NCBI RefSeq assembly: GCF_018882185.1
Contig: NZ_JACVOY010000002.1
Location: 124,001-188,000 of the forward strand
Source: Polynucleobacter sp. AP-Latsch-80-C2
Lineage (GTDB): Bacteria > Pseudomonadota > Gammaproteobacteria > Burkholderiales > Burkholderiaceae
DNA length: 64,000 nucleotides
Direction of reading: 5' to 3'
Shown: in pieces, positions 23,602 to 32,557 of the stretch
How positions within the stretch are numbered: the stretch's first letter is position 1
How the letters are laid out: every line of letters starts with the position of its first letter
The notes under the pieces: generated by a model
Told to the model about the DNA's origin: nothing
Database searches by the model: none
Seen by the model: the letters and a program-made list of their open reading frames with translations, nothing else
Program-made: the position numbers and the translations under genes

Positions 23602-24417
23602 ATGAAGCTAATCACATGTTGGATCTTGCTTTTGCTTTGTTTAATTGCCAGTCTTTATCCGTTTCCCAGCCCTACACCTTTAACAACTTTTGCTGCTTCT
23701 AATATTGCCGTTGTATTTTGCTTACTACACTGCAGTATGTGGGCTGGGTGGTCAACAACCATCAAGATATTCCTTGTAACCTGGCTGACCGGTTGGTTTA
23801 CTGAGGTGCTTGGCGTTAACTTTGCATTTCTGTATGGACCCTATCACTACGCTGACTTACTTAGCGGCCCCTTGGTGCTTGGCGTACCACCCATGGCAAT
23901 GTTGATTTATTTCCCGCTGGGTTATGCCTGCTTCATTATGGGGAGGGCGATTGTTGGGGGTTTGTCAACCAAGGTATCTGGGATGCGATTGCTGGGCGTT
24001 GCTATTTTTGCTGGACTGGCAATGACAACGCATGATTTTTCGAATGACCCATTTATGTCTACCGTTAAAGGAATATGGGTGTGGCCCAATGGCGGCGCTT
24101 ACTTTGGCGTTCCTCTTCAGAATTTTATTGGGTGGTTCGTGTTGACGAGCTTCTTTTCAATCATCGTTGGATTGATAGCCAATGGCGCTAAGGCCATGAG
24201 CTATGTATCTATTCCCAAAGCACCCACCTTCTTCTTGCCAGCAATCTTGCTGTATTTAATATTTGAACTGCCACAGATGTTGCGCCCCATTTTGCTGGAA
24301 GCAACACCAATCAATTTATCCGGATCTGGAATCGCCATGTTTGCCACAACCATTCCAGTGATGGCCGCTTTACTTGCTCTTTATGGCCAACATGCTCAAG
24401 AAGAAGGGCGTCAATAG
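23602..24417 (+). CDS. Carotenoid biosynthesis-like membrane protein (PF04240 type)
   Basis: A 271-residue protein with about seven membrane segments. The signature LTGWFTEVLGVNFAFLYGPYHYADLLSGPLVLGVPPMAMLIYFPLGY is typical of the Caroten_synth/CruF family, whose studied members are carotenoid 1',2'-hydratases. No other carotenoid gene is in the window, so a role in pigment synthesis is only suggested. A good ribosome-binding site (AAAGGAGG) precedes ATG 23602. Confidence 0.82.
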   Translation: MKLITCWILLLLCLIASLYPFPSPTPLTTFAASNIAVVFCLLHCSMWAGWSTTIKIFLVTWLTGWFTEVLGVNFAFLYGPYHYADLLSGPLVLGVPPMAMLIYFPLGYACFIMGRAIVGGLSTKVSGMRLLGVAIFAGLAMTTHDFSNDPFMSTVKGIWVWPNGGAYFGVPLQNFIGWFVLTSFFSIIVGLIANGAKAMSYVSIPKAPTFFLPAILLYLIFELPQMLRPILLEATPINLSGSGIAMFATTIPVMAALLALYGQHAQEEGRQ

Positions 24418-24440
24418 ATCGCCCGATTCAACAGCTGAAA

Positions 24441-24767
24441 TTAACTGGCCCTCTCAACAGAAAAGAATCTCATCTTTTCGCTTAAAACTTTGGGTCGATG
24501 TTTGTGCGCTTCTCCTTCGGGCACGATGAACACATCTCCAGCCTTATAGCTAAATACTTTTCCAGCGATATCGAGCTCAACCCCTCCTTCGATGACGTAG
24601 CCAATATGCCCCTTTAGGCACCAATCGGCGTGAACCATTGCTTTGTCCCACTCAACCAGCCTCACCTGAGTTTCGCCTTGTTGAATGCGCTTGTAGCGCA
24701 TTCCATCTCCCGCCTCAAACCAGGGTATGCCATCGAACACAATTTTATAATTTTGGGGCATATTCAT
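24441..24767 (-). CDS. Cupin domain protein
   Basis: A 108-residue single-cupin protein: motif 1 region MVHADWCLKGHIGYVIEGGVELDIAGK and motif 2 GDVFIVPEGEAHKHRP, with His residues suited to metal binding. Probably a small metal-dependent enzyme or sugar-binding sensor. Convergent with the carotenoid-like gene. Confidence 0.87.
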   Translation of the reverse strand: MNMPQNYKIVFDGIPWFEAGDGMRYKRIQQGETQVRLVEWDKAMVHADWCLKGHIGYVIEGGVELDIAGKVFSYKAGDVFIVPEGEAHKHRPKVLSEKMRFFSVERAS

Positions 24768-24834
24768 TTTTAATTTCCTATATGGCTTATCGATACCAAT
24801 ATTTAAACAGCATTCACGATTGATTGGTTTATTT

Positions 24835-24860
24835 ATCCTTAGTTCGGGTAGATTCCGCCA
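24835..24860 (+). repeat. Possible tRNA-Phe repeat, copy 13 (remnant)
   Basis: ATCCTTAGTTCGGGTA followed by GATTCCGCC resembles the tRNA stretch ATCCTTGTGTCGGTGGTTC plus GATTCCGCC with a short deletion. No CCA or terminator. It lies in the gap between the cupin and DUF1275 genes. Confidence 0.4.
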
Positions 24861-24911
24861 ATGGCGATCAACATAGGGCTTATGTAGTGTGGGTCGTAGA
24901 ATAGAGACTCA

Positions 24912-25673
24912 ATGCCAATTCAGTTCATTCAGCTTTTAACCAGCGCACAAAGGTCTCATAAGACTAACATTCAGCTGGGGGCGTATATGGCATTCGTTGC
25001 TGGCGCAGTAAATGCTGGTGGATTTCTGGCGATTGCTCGTTACACCTCTCATATGAGCGGCATCATTTCGGCAATTGGGGATGACCTAGCTCTCAATGAC
25101 TTTATTTCTGTTTTGGGCGGCATCTCACTTTTATTCTCATTTCTATCAGGCGCCGCAACCACTGCCATTATTGTTAATTGGGGCCATCGAAGGAAAATTC
25201 ACAGTGAGTTTGCTCTGCCCTTATTGGTTGAGGCTGTCTTACTGTTGGTATTTGGTTTGGTTGGCGCCAATCTGAATGTATATCTGCCTTTAACGGTCCC
25301 AGCGATTGCCCTGCTTTTGTGTTTTGTGATGGGCTTACAAAATGCTATCGTTACAAAGGCCTCTAGAGCTGAAATTAGAACCACGCATATGACAGGTGTC
25401 ATTACCGATATCGGCATTGAGCTAGGTAAATTAATCTACTGGAATAAATCTATTGAGGCCAATCAGCTGAGTTATGTCAAAGCAAATAGAGAAAAGCTCA
25501 AAACCCACTTATTCATTTTTGGAATGTTTTTAGTTGGTGGAATTATTGGGGCAGTTAGTTTTAAGAAGGTTGGCTATATTTCGGTGGTGCCGCTTTCCCT
25601 ATCTCTCGTCTTTATTGCCGGCTTACAGATTTACCGAGATATAAGAGCAATGATGAGGGATCGATCGTCCTGA
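24912..25673 (+). CDS. DUF1275 (YoaK-type) membrane protein
   Basis: A 253-residue protein with about six hydrophobic segments. LGAYMAFVAGAVNAGGFLAIARYTSHMSGIISAIGDDLA and MGLQNAIVTKASRAEIRTTHMTGVITDIGIELGKLI are the DUF1275 hallmarks. Putative transporter or membrane sensor, not characterised. Followed by a decayed repeat. Confidence 0.88.
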   Translation: MPIQFIQLLTSAQRSHKTNIQLGAYMAFVAGAVNAGGFLAIARYTSHMSGIISAIGDDLALNDFISVLGGISLLFSFLSGAATTAIIVNWGHRRKIHSEFALPLLVEAVLLLVFGLVGANLNVYLPLTVPAIALLLCFVMGLQNAIVTKASRAEIRTTHMTGVITDIGIELGKLIYWNKSIEANQLSYVKANREKLKTHLFIFGMFLVGGIIGAVSFKKVGYISVVPLSLSLVFIAGLQIYRDIRAMMRDRSS

Positions 25674-25735
25674 ACCCCATGGCCTACTAAGAAATACTAA
25701 AACTATCCTCGAAAGACTATCCAGTCAATGCCGGT
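25657..25735 (+). repeat. tRNA-Phe 3'-end repeat, copy 14 (decayed)
   Basis: GGGATCGATCGTCC, then CCCCATGGCCTACTAAGAAATACTAAAACTA..., which keeps the order GGCC-ACC-AAGAAA-ACC-AAAACCAC with many changes. The terminator stem is lost. It overlaps the end of the DUF1275 gene. Confidence 0.5.
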
Positions 25736-25888
25736 GTCGGTATCCCCAAGATTAGCGGACTTAAGTTAGTGTTGTTAACAAAGCAGCTTTCCTAAGCCTC
25801 AGTCGATTCTGCGACTGGTGAGTATTTGCATTCATACCATGAAGACGTTTTTTAAACGACAATATAAAAAATAAATGCTGGAGACAAA
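25736..25888 (+). repeat. Intergenic end of array with possible copy 15
   Basis: CCTAAGCCTCAGTCGATTCTGC (25791-25812) resembles the CCTGGTCGATTCCGC part of the repeat and could be its most distal remnant. The rest of the gap holds no gene. No further copy is seen downstream of 25.9 kb. Confidence 0.35.
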
Positions 25889-26572
25889 ATGTATAAATTA
25901 ATAGCGTTTGATGCTTATGGAACATTATTTGATGTCTATTCCATGGGGCAGTTGGCAGAAGAATTTTTTCCGGGCCATGGACAAGCTTTTGCTTTGATGT
26001 GGCGCGATCGTCAAATTGAATACACCCGCTTGGTAACCATGAGTGATCCAAATCCTCATGGCAGCAAGTACTACCTCCCATTTTGGGAGCTGACGATTCG
26101 CTCCTTGCGATATGTATGCAAGCGGATGGACTTAAATCTTAGTGCCGATAAAGAGCGGCGCCTGATGGATCAGTATGCCAAGCTCACGGGTTTTGAAGAT
26201 AGCCTAAGTGTTCTTAAGACAATCAAGCAAAAGGGAATTTCTACGGCTATTTTGTCTAACGGCAGTAGAGAGATGTTGGCAACGGTGGTTGAAAGCAATG
26301 GCTTAAAGCCATACTTAGATCAAGTGGTCACTGTCGAGGAGGTGCGTTTATTTAAAACGGCTCCACAAGCCTATGCGCTATTGCAAGAAGCGTTTCCTGT
26401 GAAGAAAGAAGAAATTCTCTTTGTATCTAGTAATGCCTGGGATGCGCTAGCGGCAAAGTGGTTTGGTTTTGATGTATTTTGGGTCAATCGTCTTGGTCAT
26501 CCTTTTGAAGAGATTGGTGAAGTGCCAAACTATGAAGGCAATTCGCTAAGCAAAGTTTTAGAAGTTATTTAG
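25889..26572 (+). CDS. Haloacid dehalogenase type II
   Basis: A 227-residue HAD hydrolase. The nucleophile motif is FDAYGTLFDVYS, motif II LSNGSREML, motif III Lys in RLFKTAPQAYALL, and motif IV FVSSNAWDALAAKWFGF. The pattern matches L-2-haloacid dehalogenases, which turn L-2-haloacids into D-2-hydroxyacids with inversion. Activity on halogenated acids is predicted, not shown. Followed after 10 bases by the MAPEG gene. Confidence 0.92.
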   Translation: MYKLIAFDAYGTLFDVYSMGQLAEEFFPGHGQAFALMWRDRQIEYTRLVTMSDPNPHGSKYYLPFWELTIRSLRYVCKRMDLNLSADKERRLMDQYAKLTGFEDSLSVLKTIKQKGISTAILSNGSREMLATVVESNGLKPYLDQVVTVEEVRLFKTAPQAYALLQEAFPVKKEEILFVSSNAWDALAAKWFGFDVFWVNRLGHPFEEIGEVPNYEGNSLSKVLEVI

Positions 26573-26582
26573 GGAGAAATGA

Positions 26583-26981
26583 ATGCTAATAGTTACCTCA
26601 ATCATTGCCGCTGTATTAACCATCATCTTCGTCAGACTATCGTTTGCCGTCATTGGCCTGAGAAGAAAGAATAAGGTTGGCTTAGGAAGTGGTGGCCACG
26701 AAGATCTCGAAAGGGCCATTCGTGCCCAGGGTAACTTTGCTGAATATGTTCCATTCGGCATCATCTTGATTGCTTGCCTTGAAGTTAATGGAGCGCCATG
26801 GTGGTTAGTGGCTATTCCCGGGATTACCTTAATCGCCGGACGCCTCATTCACGCCAAAGGTATTCAGGTGCCTCCACCAGATTTTAGTAAGCGCGTATTG
26901 GGCATGAAATTGACTTTTGTGACGCTTATCACGTTAGCCGTTTTAAATGTAATGTGGACCCTATATACATTACTTGGATAG
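26583..26981 (+). CDS. MAPEG family membrane protein
   Basis: A 132-residue protein with about four membrane helices. GSGGHEDLERAIRAQGNFAEYVPFGIILIACLE is the MAPEG signature, the family of membrane glutathione S-transferase-like proteins. It is 10 bases after the dehalogenase, so possibly co-transcribed for detoxification (inference). Confidence 0.92.
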   Translation: MLIVTSIIAAVLTIIFVRLSFAVIGLRRKNKVGLGSGGHEDLERAIRAQGNFAEYVPFGIILIACLEVNGAPWWLVAIPGITLIAGRLIHAKGIQVPPPDFSKRVLGMKLTFVTLITLAVLNVMWTLYTLLG

Positions 26982-27024
26982 CATCCATTTAGTAGGGGCA
27001 GCTGATTAATGGTAAAAAGTAAGC

Positions 27025-27591
27025 ATGGGCCAATATTTTCAAAGCTTCAAATTATTAGCAGTGCTTACTTTGGGGTATGGCCTTTTCTATTTTGCAAATA
27101 ATCTCTCGACTGAATTTTTATATTTAACCCCGGGTGCGCACTTAGTTCATTTGCCAAGTGGCATCAAAATATTGATGACTTTGATTGCTGGCCCCATTGG
27201 CGCCCTTGCAATCTTTATTGTTTCTAATGTTTGGGGTGTCTTGATACCCTTCCCTGGACAGTTTGGGCTAGTATTTTTGCTATCTATTGGCAGCGCAGGT
27301 GTGCCCTGGCTTGTTTGTAAGATTTGTGCTGAGAAGTTCAGACTTCATGGGGATCTCTCTAATCTGACGATACGCGCTCTAGTCAGCATCTCATTAAGCT
27401 ATGCCATTTTGAATAGCCTAGTAACCCAATCTATTTTGTATTTAGGCGGCGAGTCTCCAGACTTATGGGGCGGTATTGGAGTAATGGTATTGGGAGACCT
27501 AACGGGTATCCTGTTAATAGTCTCGCTGGCTAGACTATTAGCTCCTAGCATTAAAGCGCGCGCGTCAAGACTTGATCATGATCAAGGCTAG
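27025..27591 (+). CDS. Multi-pass membrane protein, MASE1-like
   Basis: A 188-residue protein with five or six hydrophobic segments. LTPGAHLVHLPSGIKILMTLIAGPIGA resembles the sensory membrane module MASE1, but no signalling output domain follows. Unrecognised function. ATG 27025 fits the start of the first membrane segment. Confidence 0.7.
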   Translation: MGQYFQSFKLLAVLTLGYGLFYFANNLSTEFLYLTPGAHLVHLPSGIKILMTLIAGPIGALAIFIVSNVWGVLIPFPGQFGLVFLLSIGSAGVPWLVCKICAEKFRLHGDLSNLTIRALVSISLSYAILNSLVTQSILYLGGESPDLWGGIGVMVLGDLTGILLIVSLARLLAPSIKARASRLDHDQG

Positions 27592-27619
27592 CGTTTATAA
27601 AAAGCAAAAAAGGATTCAA

Positions 27620-27877
27620 ATGAAAACTATCAATGCAGTAATCGCTGCCCTATTGCTAGCGCCTCTTATGGCTATGGCGCAATCTCCTGCCCCAGCTGAT
27701 GCAGGAAAAGCTAGCCCAGCTCCACGCTCATTCGTGGTGATCGATAAAAATAAGGATGGCCACATTTCTAGAGAAGAAGCGCAGCAAGCGGGCATCTCTA
27801 CCGTAAATTTTGATGCTGCCGATAAAGATAAGGATGGCAGATTAAATTTGAGCGAATGGACTTTAATCAAGTTTTAA
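27620..27877 (+). CDS. Exported EF-hand protein
   Basis: An 85-residue protein with a signal peptide (AVIAALLLAPLMAMAQ) and two EF-hand loops, DKNKDGHISREE and DKDKDGRLNLSE, with the Asp, Asp, Gly and Glu ligands in place. It probably binds calcium in the periplasm. ATG 27620 was chosen because it gives a proper signal peptide; the frame is open upstream. Confidence 0.87.
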   Translation: MKTINAVIAALLLAPLMAMAQSPAPADAGKASPAPRSFVVIDKNKDGHISREEAQQAGISTVNFDAADKDKDGRLNLSEWTLIKF

Positions 27878-27997
27878 TGCCGCAGGTGCTTTGGGCCTAA
27901 AGCAGCTGCATCTCCCATGGGAATGTTCTTGGCCTTGCTTTGCTCCAATGCTTGCAAATAGACTCTTGTATGATGAGTTTCATCACTTGGGAAAATT

Positions 27998-28390
27998 ATG
28001 GATAAGCAGACTGATCAAGGTAATATCGCGCTAGAGGCCGAAGCATTGGAGCGTCTTTCAGTCAAGCTTATTCAAGATAAAAATTGGGATGCCCTTGAAA
28101 AGATGCTTGATCCTGCATGGCAATTTGTTAGCATGAATGGCGCCTGCGATCGCGCTAGTACGATGTCTTTGATGAAACAAATGAATCTTGGCCCAGTTAA
28201 ATTTAAAGACTTCAAGGCTACGCAGGCAGGCGACAATCTTATTGTGAGCTTTTGGCTTGCGGCCTTAGAGTTCTGTGATGGGAAAGAGCTCTCCCCAAAT
28301 TATTCTCCGCGCTTAAGTGTTTGGAAAAAAGTGACCAATCAGTGGTTGTGTATTGCCTATGCTGATCTCATTGCTAAGAGCGGCAATTGA
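27998..28390 (+). CDS. NTF2-like protein (DUF4440-type)
   Basis: A 130-residue protein with a cone-like alpha+beta pattern: ALERLSVKLIQDKNWDALEKMLDPAWQFVSMNGACDRAS, then YSPRLSVWKKVTNQWLCIAYADL. It resembles SnoaL/DUF4440 proteins. No catalytic assignment is possible. Confidence 0.7.
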   Translation: MDKQTDQGNIALEAEALERLSVKLIQDKNWDALEKMLDPAWQFVSMNGACDRASTMSLMKQMNLGPVKFKDFKATQAGDNLIVSFWLAALEFCDGKELSPNYSPRLSVWKKVTNQWLCIAYADLIAKSGN

Positions 28391-28428
28391 GATAAAGATT
28401 TCATTCTTTAGTTGCCAAGAATCATTTG

Positions 28429-29268
28429 ATGAAGAAATTGAATATTTGCCTTGTGAGGCCCGATAACTATATTCACTCCTATGCTTTTTTGGAGTTGGGT
28501 GAGTTACTCTTTTTCTCTTTAAAGGAGTTGGGCTATGAGGCAAACTTTGGCTTTAATCATGTTGATCCTGATGCCAGCAATATATTGATTGGTTGTCATT
28601 TGCTGGACCCTAGCTTCATTCCGCAAATCCCCAGTTCCACCATTATTCTGAATACCGAACAAATCTATAGCGATACGGGCGCATGGAATGAGGCTGTCTT
28701 TCCCTGGGCCAAGCAGTTTCAGGTATGGGATTACAGCCCCAGAAACATTGAAAAATTCAAAGAGCTTGGTATCGATGGAGTAAAGCTTTTGAAGATTGGC
28801 TATCAGAAGGAGCTCGCCAGACTCAACACTTCCCCTAAGACAAAAGACATCGATGTCCTGTTTTATGGCTCTGTAAACGAAAGACGCAAGGTAATATTAG
28901 ATGCGTTAGAGGCCAAGGGCCTAAAGGTAAAGGTCTTATTTGGGGTATATGGCAAAGATCGTGATGAGTGGATTGAGCGATCAAAAATTGTGTTGAACCA
29001 TCATTACTATGAGGCTCAAATTTTTGAAATCATTCGGGTGTTTTATTTGTTGACGAACTCGGTGGCGGTTGTAGGGGAGGTCAATGAAACGACCTCAATA
29101 GATTTGATGTGCAAAGAAGGTATTAGCCCCGCTACATTTGAAGACTTAGTGAGTCACTGCGTAGAGTTAGTTCAAAATGATGCCTTAAGAGAAGGCTTAC
29201 AGCTTCAGGCCTTTCATTCGATCGCAAGATTTCCGCAAGCATTGTTTACTCAAGCACTACTTGAGTAA
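28429..29268 (+). CDS. Glycosyltransferase-like protein
   Basis: A 279-residue soluble protein. The N-terminal half (NICLVRPDNYIHSYAFLELGELLFFSLKELGYEA) and the C-terminal half (DVLFYGSVNERRKVILDALEAKGLKVKVLFGVYG, then NHHYYEAQIFEIIRVFYLLTNSVAVVGE) resemble GT-B-like proteins related to CgeB. Donor and acceptor unknown. ATG 28429 was preferred over the TTG one codon earlier. Confidence 0.65.
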   Translation: MKKLNICLVRPDNYIHSYAFLELGELLFFSLKELGYEANFGFNHVDPDASNILIGCHLLDPSFIPQIPSSTIILNTEQIYSDTGAWNEAVFPWAKQFQVWDYSPRNIEKFKELGIDGVKLLKIGYQKELARLNTSPKTKDIDVLFYGSVNERRKVILDALEAKGLKVKVLFGVYGKDRDEWIERSKIVLNHHYYEAQIFEIIRVFYLLTNSVAVVGEVNETTSIDLMCKEGISPATFEDLVSHCVELVQNDALREGLQLQAFHSIARFPQALFTQALLE

Positions 29269-30126
<858 letters not shown>

Positions 30127-30903
30127 GTGTTGAGTTCTAAACAAATACATAAACTTCTTGTAATGGCTGCTTTATTGCTGGTGACTATTTCTAGTCGTAC
30201 ACAAGGAATTGAAGACGCTCATTTAAGTTGGGAAAATGCGATTGTATTTGCTGCAGATCATTCAGAAATTAAAACAGTACTGCAGCTATCTAGCTTAAAG
30301 ACACGCTTTCCCGTAGTAATTTATTTACATGGGTGTGCTGGCATTAATAAAGATGCTTTAAGTTGGGGCTCTTATATTTCCTCGTTAGGATTTATTGTTA
30401 TTTTGCCCAACAGCATGGCCCGTACTGGACGAGTATCTAATTGTGATCCTAAGCTTAAACAAGGCAATGGAAAATTTCCTTTAGCGAGAAAGTATCGACA
30501 AGAAGAAATTACCTATGCACTCCAGGAGACCCTTGCTAGTCCATGGGCCCAGATAAGCAATATTTTTCTGATGGGGCATAGCGAAGGCGGCATTGCTGTT
30601 GCACAGTCTCCACATTCAGAGTTTGCGGGAGAAATTATTTCTGGCGCTACTTGTACAAATAAAAACAATCCTCTGTACGATGCTATTTATGCGCCCTTAA
30701 ATATGCCTGTCCTCGCAGTGGCATCGCTCCAAGACGAGTGGCACGATAATAAGCCAGCGGTGATGGGAAGGTGTATAGATAAGGCACGCGGTAGATCCTA
30801 TTTTGTGCAGGTAGATTTACCGGGAAGTGTTCATCCTACCTATGGAAGCCCTATAGCTAGGAATGCAGTAAATGACTTTTTGATGAATTTTTTAAAGAAA
30901 TAA
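30127..30903 (+). CDS. Exported alpha/beta hydrolase (dienelactone hydrolase-like)
   Basis: A 258-residue hydrolase with an N-terminal hydrophobic signal (LLVMAALLLVTISSRTQG). VVIYLHGCAGINKDALSW gives the oxyanion region, GHSEGG the nucleophile Ser, and LQDEWHD and SVHPTYGS the likely acid and His. The start is GTG 30127, directly after the TAA of the previous gene, indicating coupling. Confidence 0.8.
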   Translation: MLSSKQIHKLLVMAALLLVTISSRTQGIEDAHLSWENAIVFAADHSEIKTVLQLSSLKTRFPVVIYLHGCAGINKDALSWGSYISSLGFIVILPNSMARTGRVSNCDPKLKQGNGKFPLARKYRQEEITYALQETLASPWAQISNIFLMGHSEGGIAVAQSPHSEFAGEIISGATCTNKNNPLYDAIYAPLNMPVLAVASLQDEWHDNKPAVMGRCIDKARGRSYFVQVDLPGSVHPTYGSPIARNAVNDFLMNFLKK

Positions 30904-30937
30904 ACTCAATGCTAATGTTGTGCAGATCGAGGTCTAT

Positions 30938-31084
30938 ATGAAAAAATTATTTTCTTTCGTAGCATCTTTGTTGCTGGCCATGCTTCTCACGGGTTGCTTA
31001 GCGAGTAGCTATTCGCCGGTTGGCGTTAACTGCGTGCCTGGCACACCCTTTTTAGATATGCCAGTAGCCTGCATTGGCTTTTAA
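30938..31084 (+). CDS. Small lipoprotein (48 residues)
   Basis: MKKLFSFVASLLLAMLLTGC is a typical lipoprotein signal with lipobox LTGC. The mature part is only about 29 residues and contains two further Cys. No similarity recognised. Well-placed ribosome-binding site (GAGG). Confidence 0.7.
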   Translation: MKKLFSFVASLLLAMLLTGCLASSYSPVGVNCVPGTPFLDMPVACIGF

Positions 31085-31085
31085 T

Positions 31086-31190
31086 CTAGAACTGGTAGCC
31101 CAGACCAAAAAGTAGGTTTGTTGTAGTTGCGGTGACTGTTGAATTCAGTAATGCGTTTAGATAGAGGTTGAGTTTGGGCGTAATATATCC
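31086..31190 (-). pseudogene. Possible 3' remnant of an outer-membrane protein gene
   Basis: The minus-strand frame ends GYITPKLNLYLNALLNSTV...NLLFGLGYQF, with alternating residues and a terminal Phe as in outer-membrane beta-barrel C-termini. Upstream the frame runs antisense through the peptidase gene and has no barrel features, so only about 35 residues could be a relic. Weak evidence. Confidence 0.3.
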
Positions 31191-31216
31191 AAAATAATAA
31201 ACACCAGGGGACAGCA

Positions 31217-32494
31217 ATGAAAAAACGAATCCTAATATTAAGCATGCTAATCGCAGGTGCGTCCGGGGTTTTTGCGGCACCTCAAGAGCCAGTATTTGCG
31301 GTAGTAGAGAAAGAACAAACGCCTTACTTAGGTACGCTGAAAGAGTTGGTATCTATTGAGTCAGGAAGCAGAGATCGCGAAGGCTTAGATAAGATTTCTC
31401 AACTCATCTTTAATAGATTGAAGGCTTTGGGTGGACAGGTTGAGTTCATCGAGCCCGGGGCCGATATGTATCGGATGCATGACACCCCAGATAGGCCTGG
31501 TCGTATGGTTAAGGCTGAATTTAAAGGGGCAGGTACCAAAAAGATTTTATTGATTGCCCACATGGATACCGTGTATTTAAAGGGCATGTTGGCAAAACAG
31601 CCCTTTCGGATTGATGGCGATCGTGCCTATGGGCTAGGTATCTCGGATGACAAGCAAGGCATCGCCTTAATTTTGCATACCCTAGATGTTTTAAAGAAAA
31701 CAAAATTTAATGAGTATGGAAAGATCACTGTTCTTATTAACGGTGATGAAGAGATTAGCTCTCCTGCGGCCAGAGCGTTGTTTTCAAAGTTGGGCGCTGA
31801 AAACGACGTGACATTCTCATGCGAGGCATCTCAAGCAAAATCTGATCGTATTGCTTTAACTACTGCTGGTATTGCTGCGGTGAATTTAAACATCACTGGT
31901 AAGGCATCTCACGCTGGCGCTGCGCCAGAATTAGGCCGCAACGCCTTAGATGAGTTGTCATTCCAGATTCAGCAAATGCGCGACTTATCTGATCCTAAAG
32001 AAGGCATCAAAATGAATTGGACCTTGGCGACTGCGGGCACCAATCGCAATGTCATTCCTTCAGTAGCATTTGCTACGGCAGATGTCCGGGTCATGAAAAA
32101 AGAAGATTTTGATGTGGTGGAGAAAAAGGTCCAGGAGCGCGCTAAAACTCAACAAATCCCTGATACTAAAGTTGCTGTGAGCTTTGAACGCCGCCGCCCA
32201 CCTTTGCTTACAAGTCCCCAATCATTGCAAATGGCTGAGTATGCAAAAAAAGTATATGCAGAGTTAGGCAAGGATTTGATATTGGGCACTGTGGCTGCGG
32301 GTGGCGGAACCGATGCTGCATTTGCCGCATTTAATACTCAAAATGCAGTCATTGAGAGCATGGGAGTACAGGGCTTTGGCGCCCATTCTAATGATGATGA
32401 GTACATTTTGATTAACTCTATTACCCCAAGGATGTATTTGCTCTCACGCATGATCATGGACGTCTCTCGAAATAAAGTGGGCGGCCAGAACTAA
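31217..32494 (+). CDS. M20 family peptidase (glutamate carboxypeptidase-like)
   Basis: A 425-residue exported metallopeptidase. The signal peptide (ILILSMLIAGASGVFA) is followed by zinc-site motifs IAHMDTVYLKG, GLGISDDKQGIAL and INGDEEISSP, a dimerisation domain with GKASHAGAAPELGRNALDEL, and a last ligand in GFGAHSNDDEYI. It resembles carboxypeptidase G2-type enzymes, which release C-terminal Glu from folates and peptides in the periplasm. Confidence 0.93.
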   Translation: MKKRILILSMLIAGASGVFAAPQEPVFAVVEKEQTPYLGTLKELVSIESGSRDREGLDKISQLIFNRLKALGGQVEFIEPGADMYRMHDTPDRPGRMVKAEFKGAGTKKILLIAHMDTVYLKGMLAKQPFRIDGDRAYGLGISDDKQGIALILHTLDVLKKTKFNEYGKITVLINGDEEISSPAARALFSKLGAENDVTFSCEASQAKSDRIALTTAGIAAVNLNITGKASHAGAAPELGRNALDELSFQIQQMRDLSDPKEGIKMNWTLATAGTNRNVIPSVAFATADVRVMKKEDFDVVEKKVQERAKTQQIPDTKVAVSFERRRPPLLTSPQSLQMAEYAKKVYAELGKDLILGTVAAGGGTDAAFAAFNTQNAVIESMGVQGFGAHSNDDEYILINSITPRMYLLSRMIMDVSRNKVGGQN

Positions 32495-32520
32495 GTAAAG
32501 CTGGGTTTAATTAGGACATA

Positions 32521-32549
32521 AATAGCCCACTTGTTGGGCTATTTTTTTA
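32521..32549 (+). terminator. Terminator of the M20 peptidase gene
   Basis: AATAGCCCA and TGGGCTATT form a 9-base stem with a 5-base loop followed by TTTTTTT. It ends 8 bases before the next start codon. Confidence 0.85.
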
Positions 32550-32557
32550 GGCGCACA

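Noticed and set aside
22655..24417. EamA and carotenoid-like genes as normal array cassettes
   Set aside because: No repeat follows either gene, so their membership of the array is unproven; they may be inside one older, larger interval between copies 12 and 13.
31086..31280. Complete 64-residue minus-strand gene before the M20 peptidase
   Set aside because: Its first half is antisense to the peptidase signal peptide and no start signal is visible; only the last 35 residues may be a relic.
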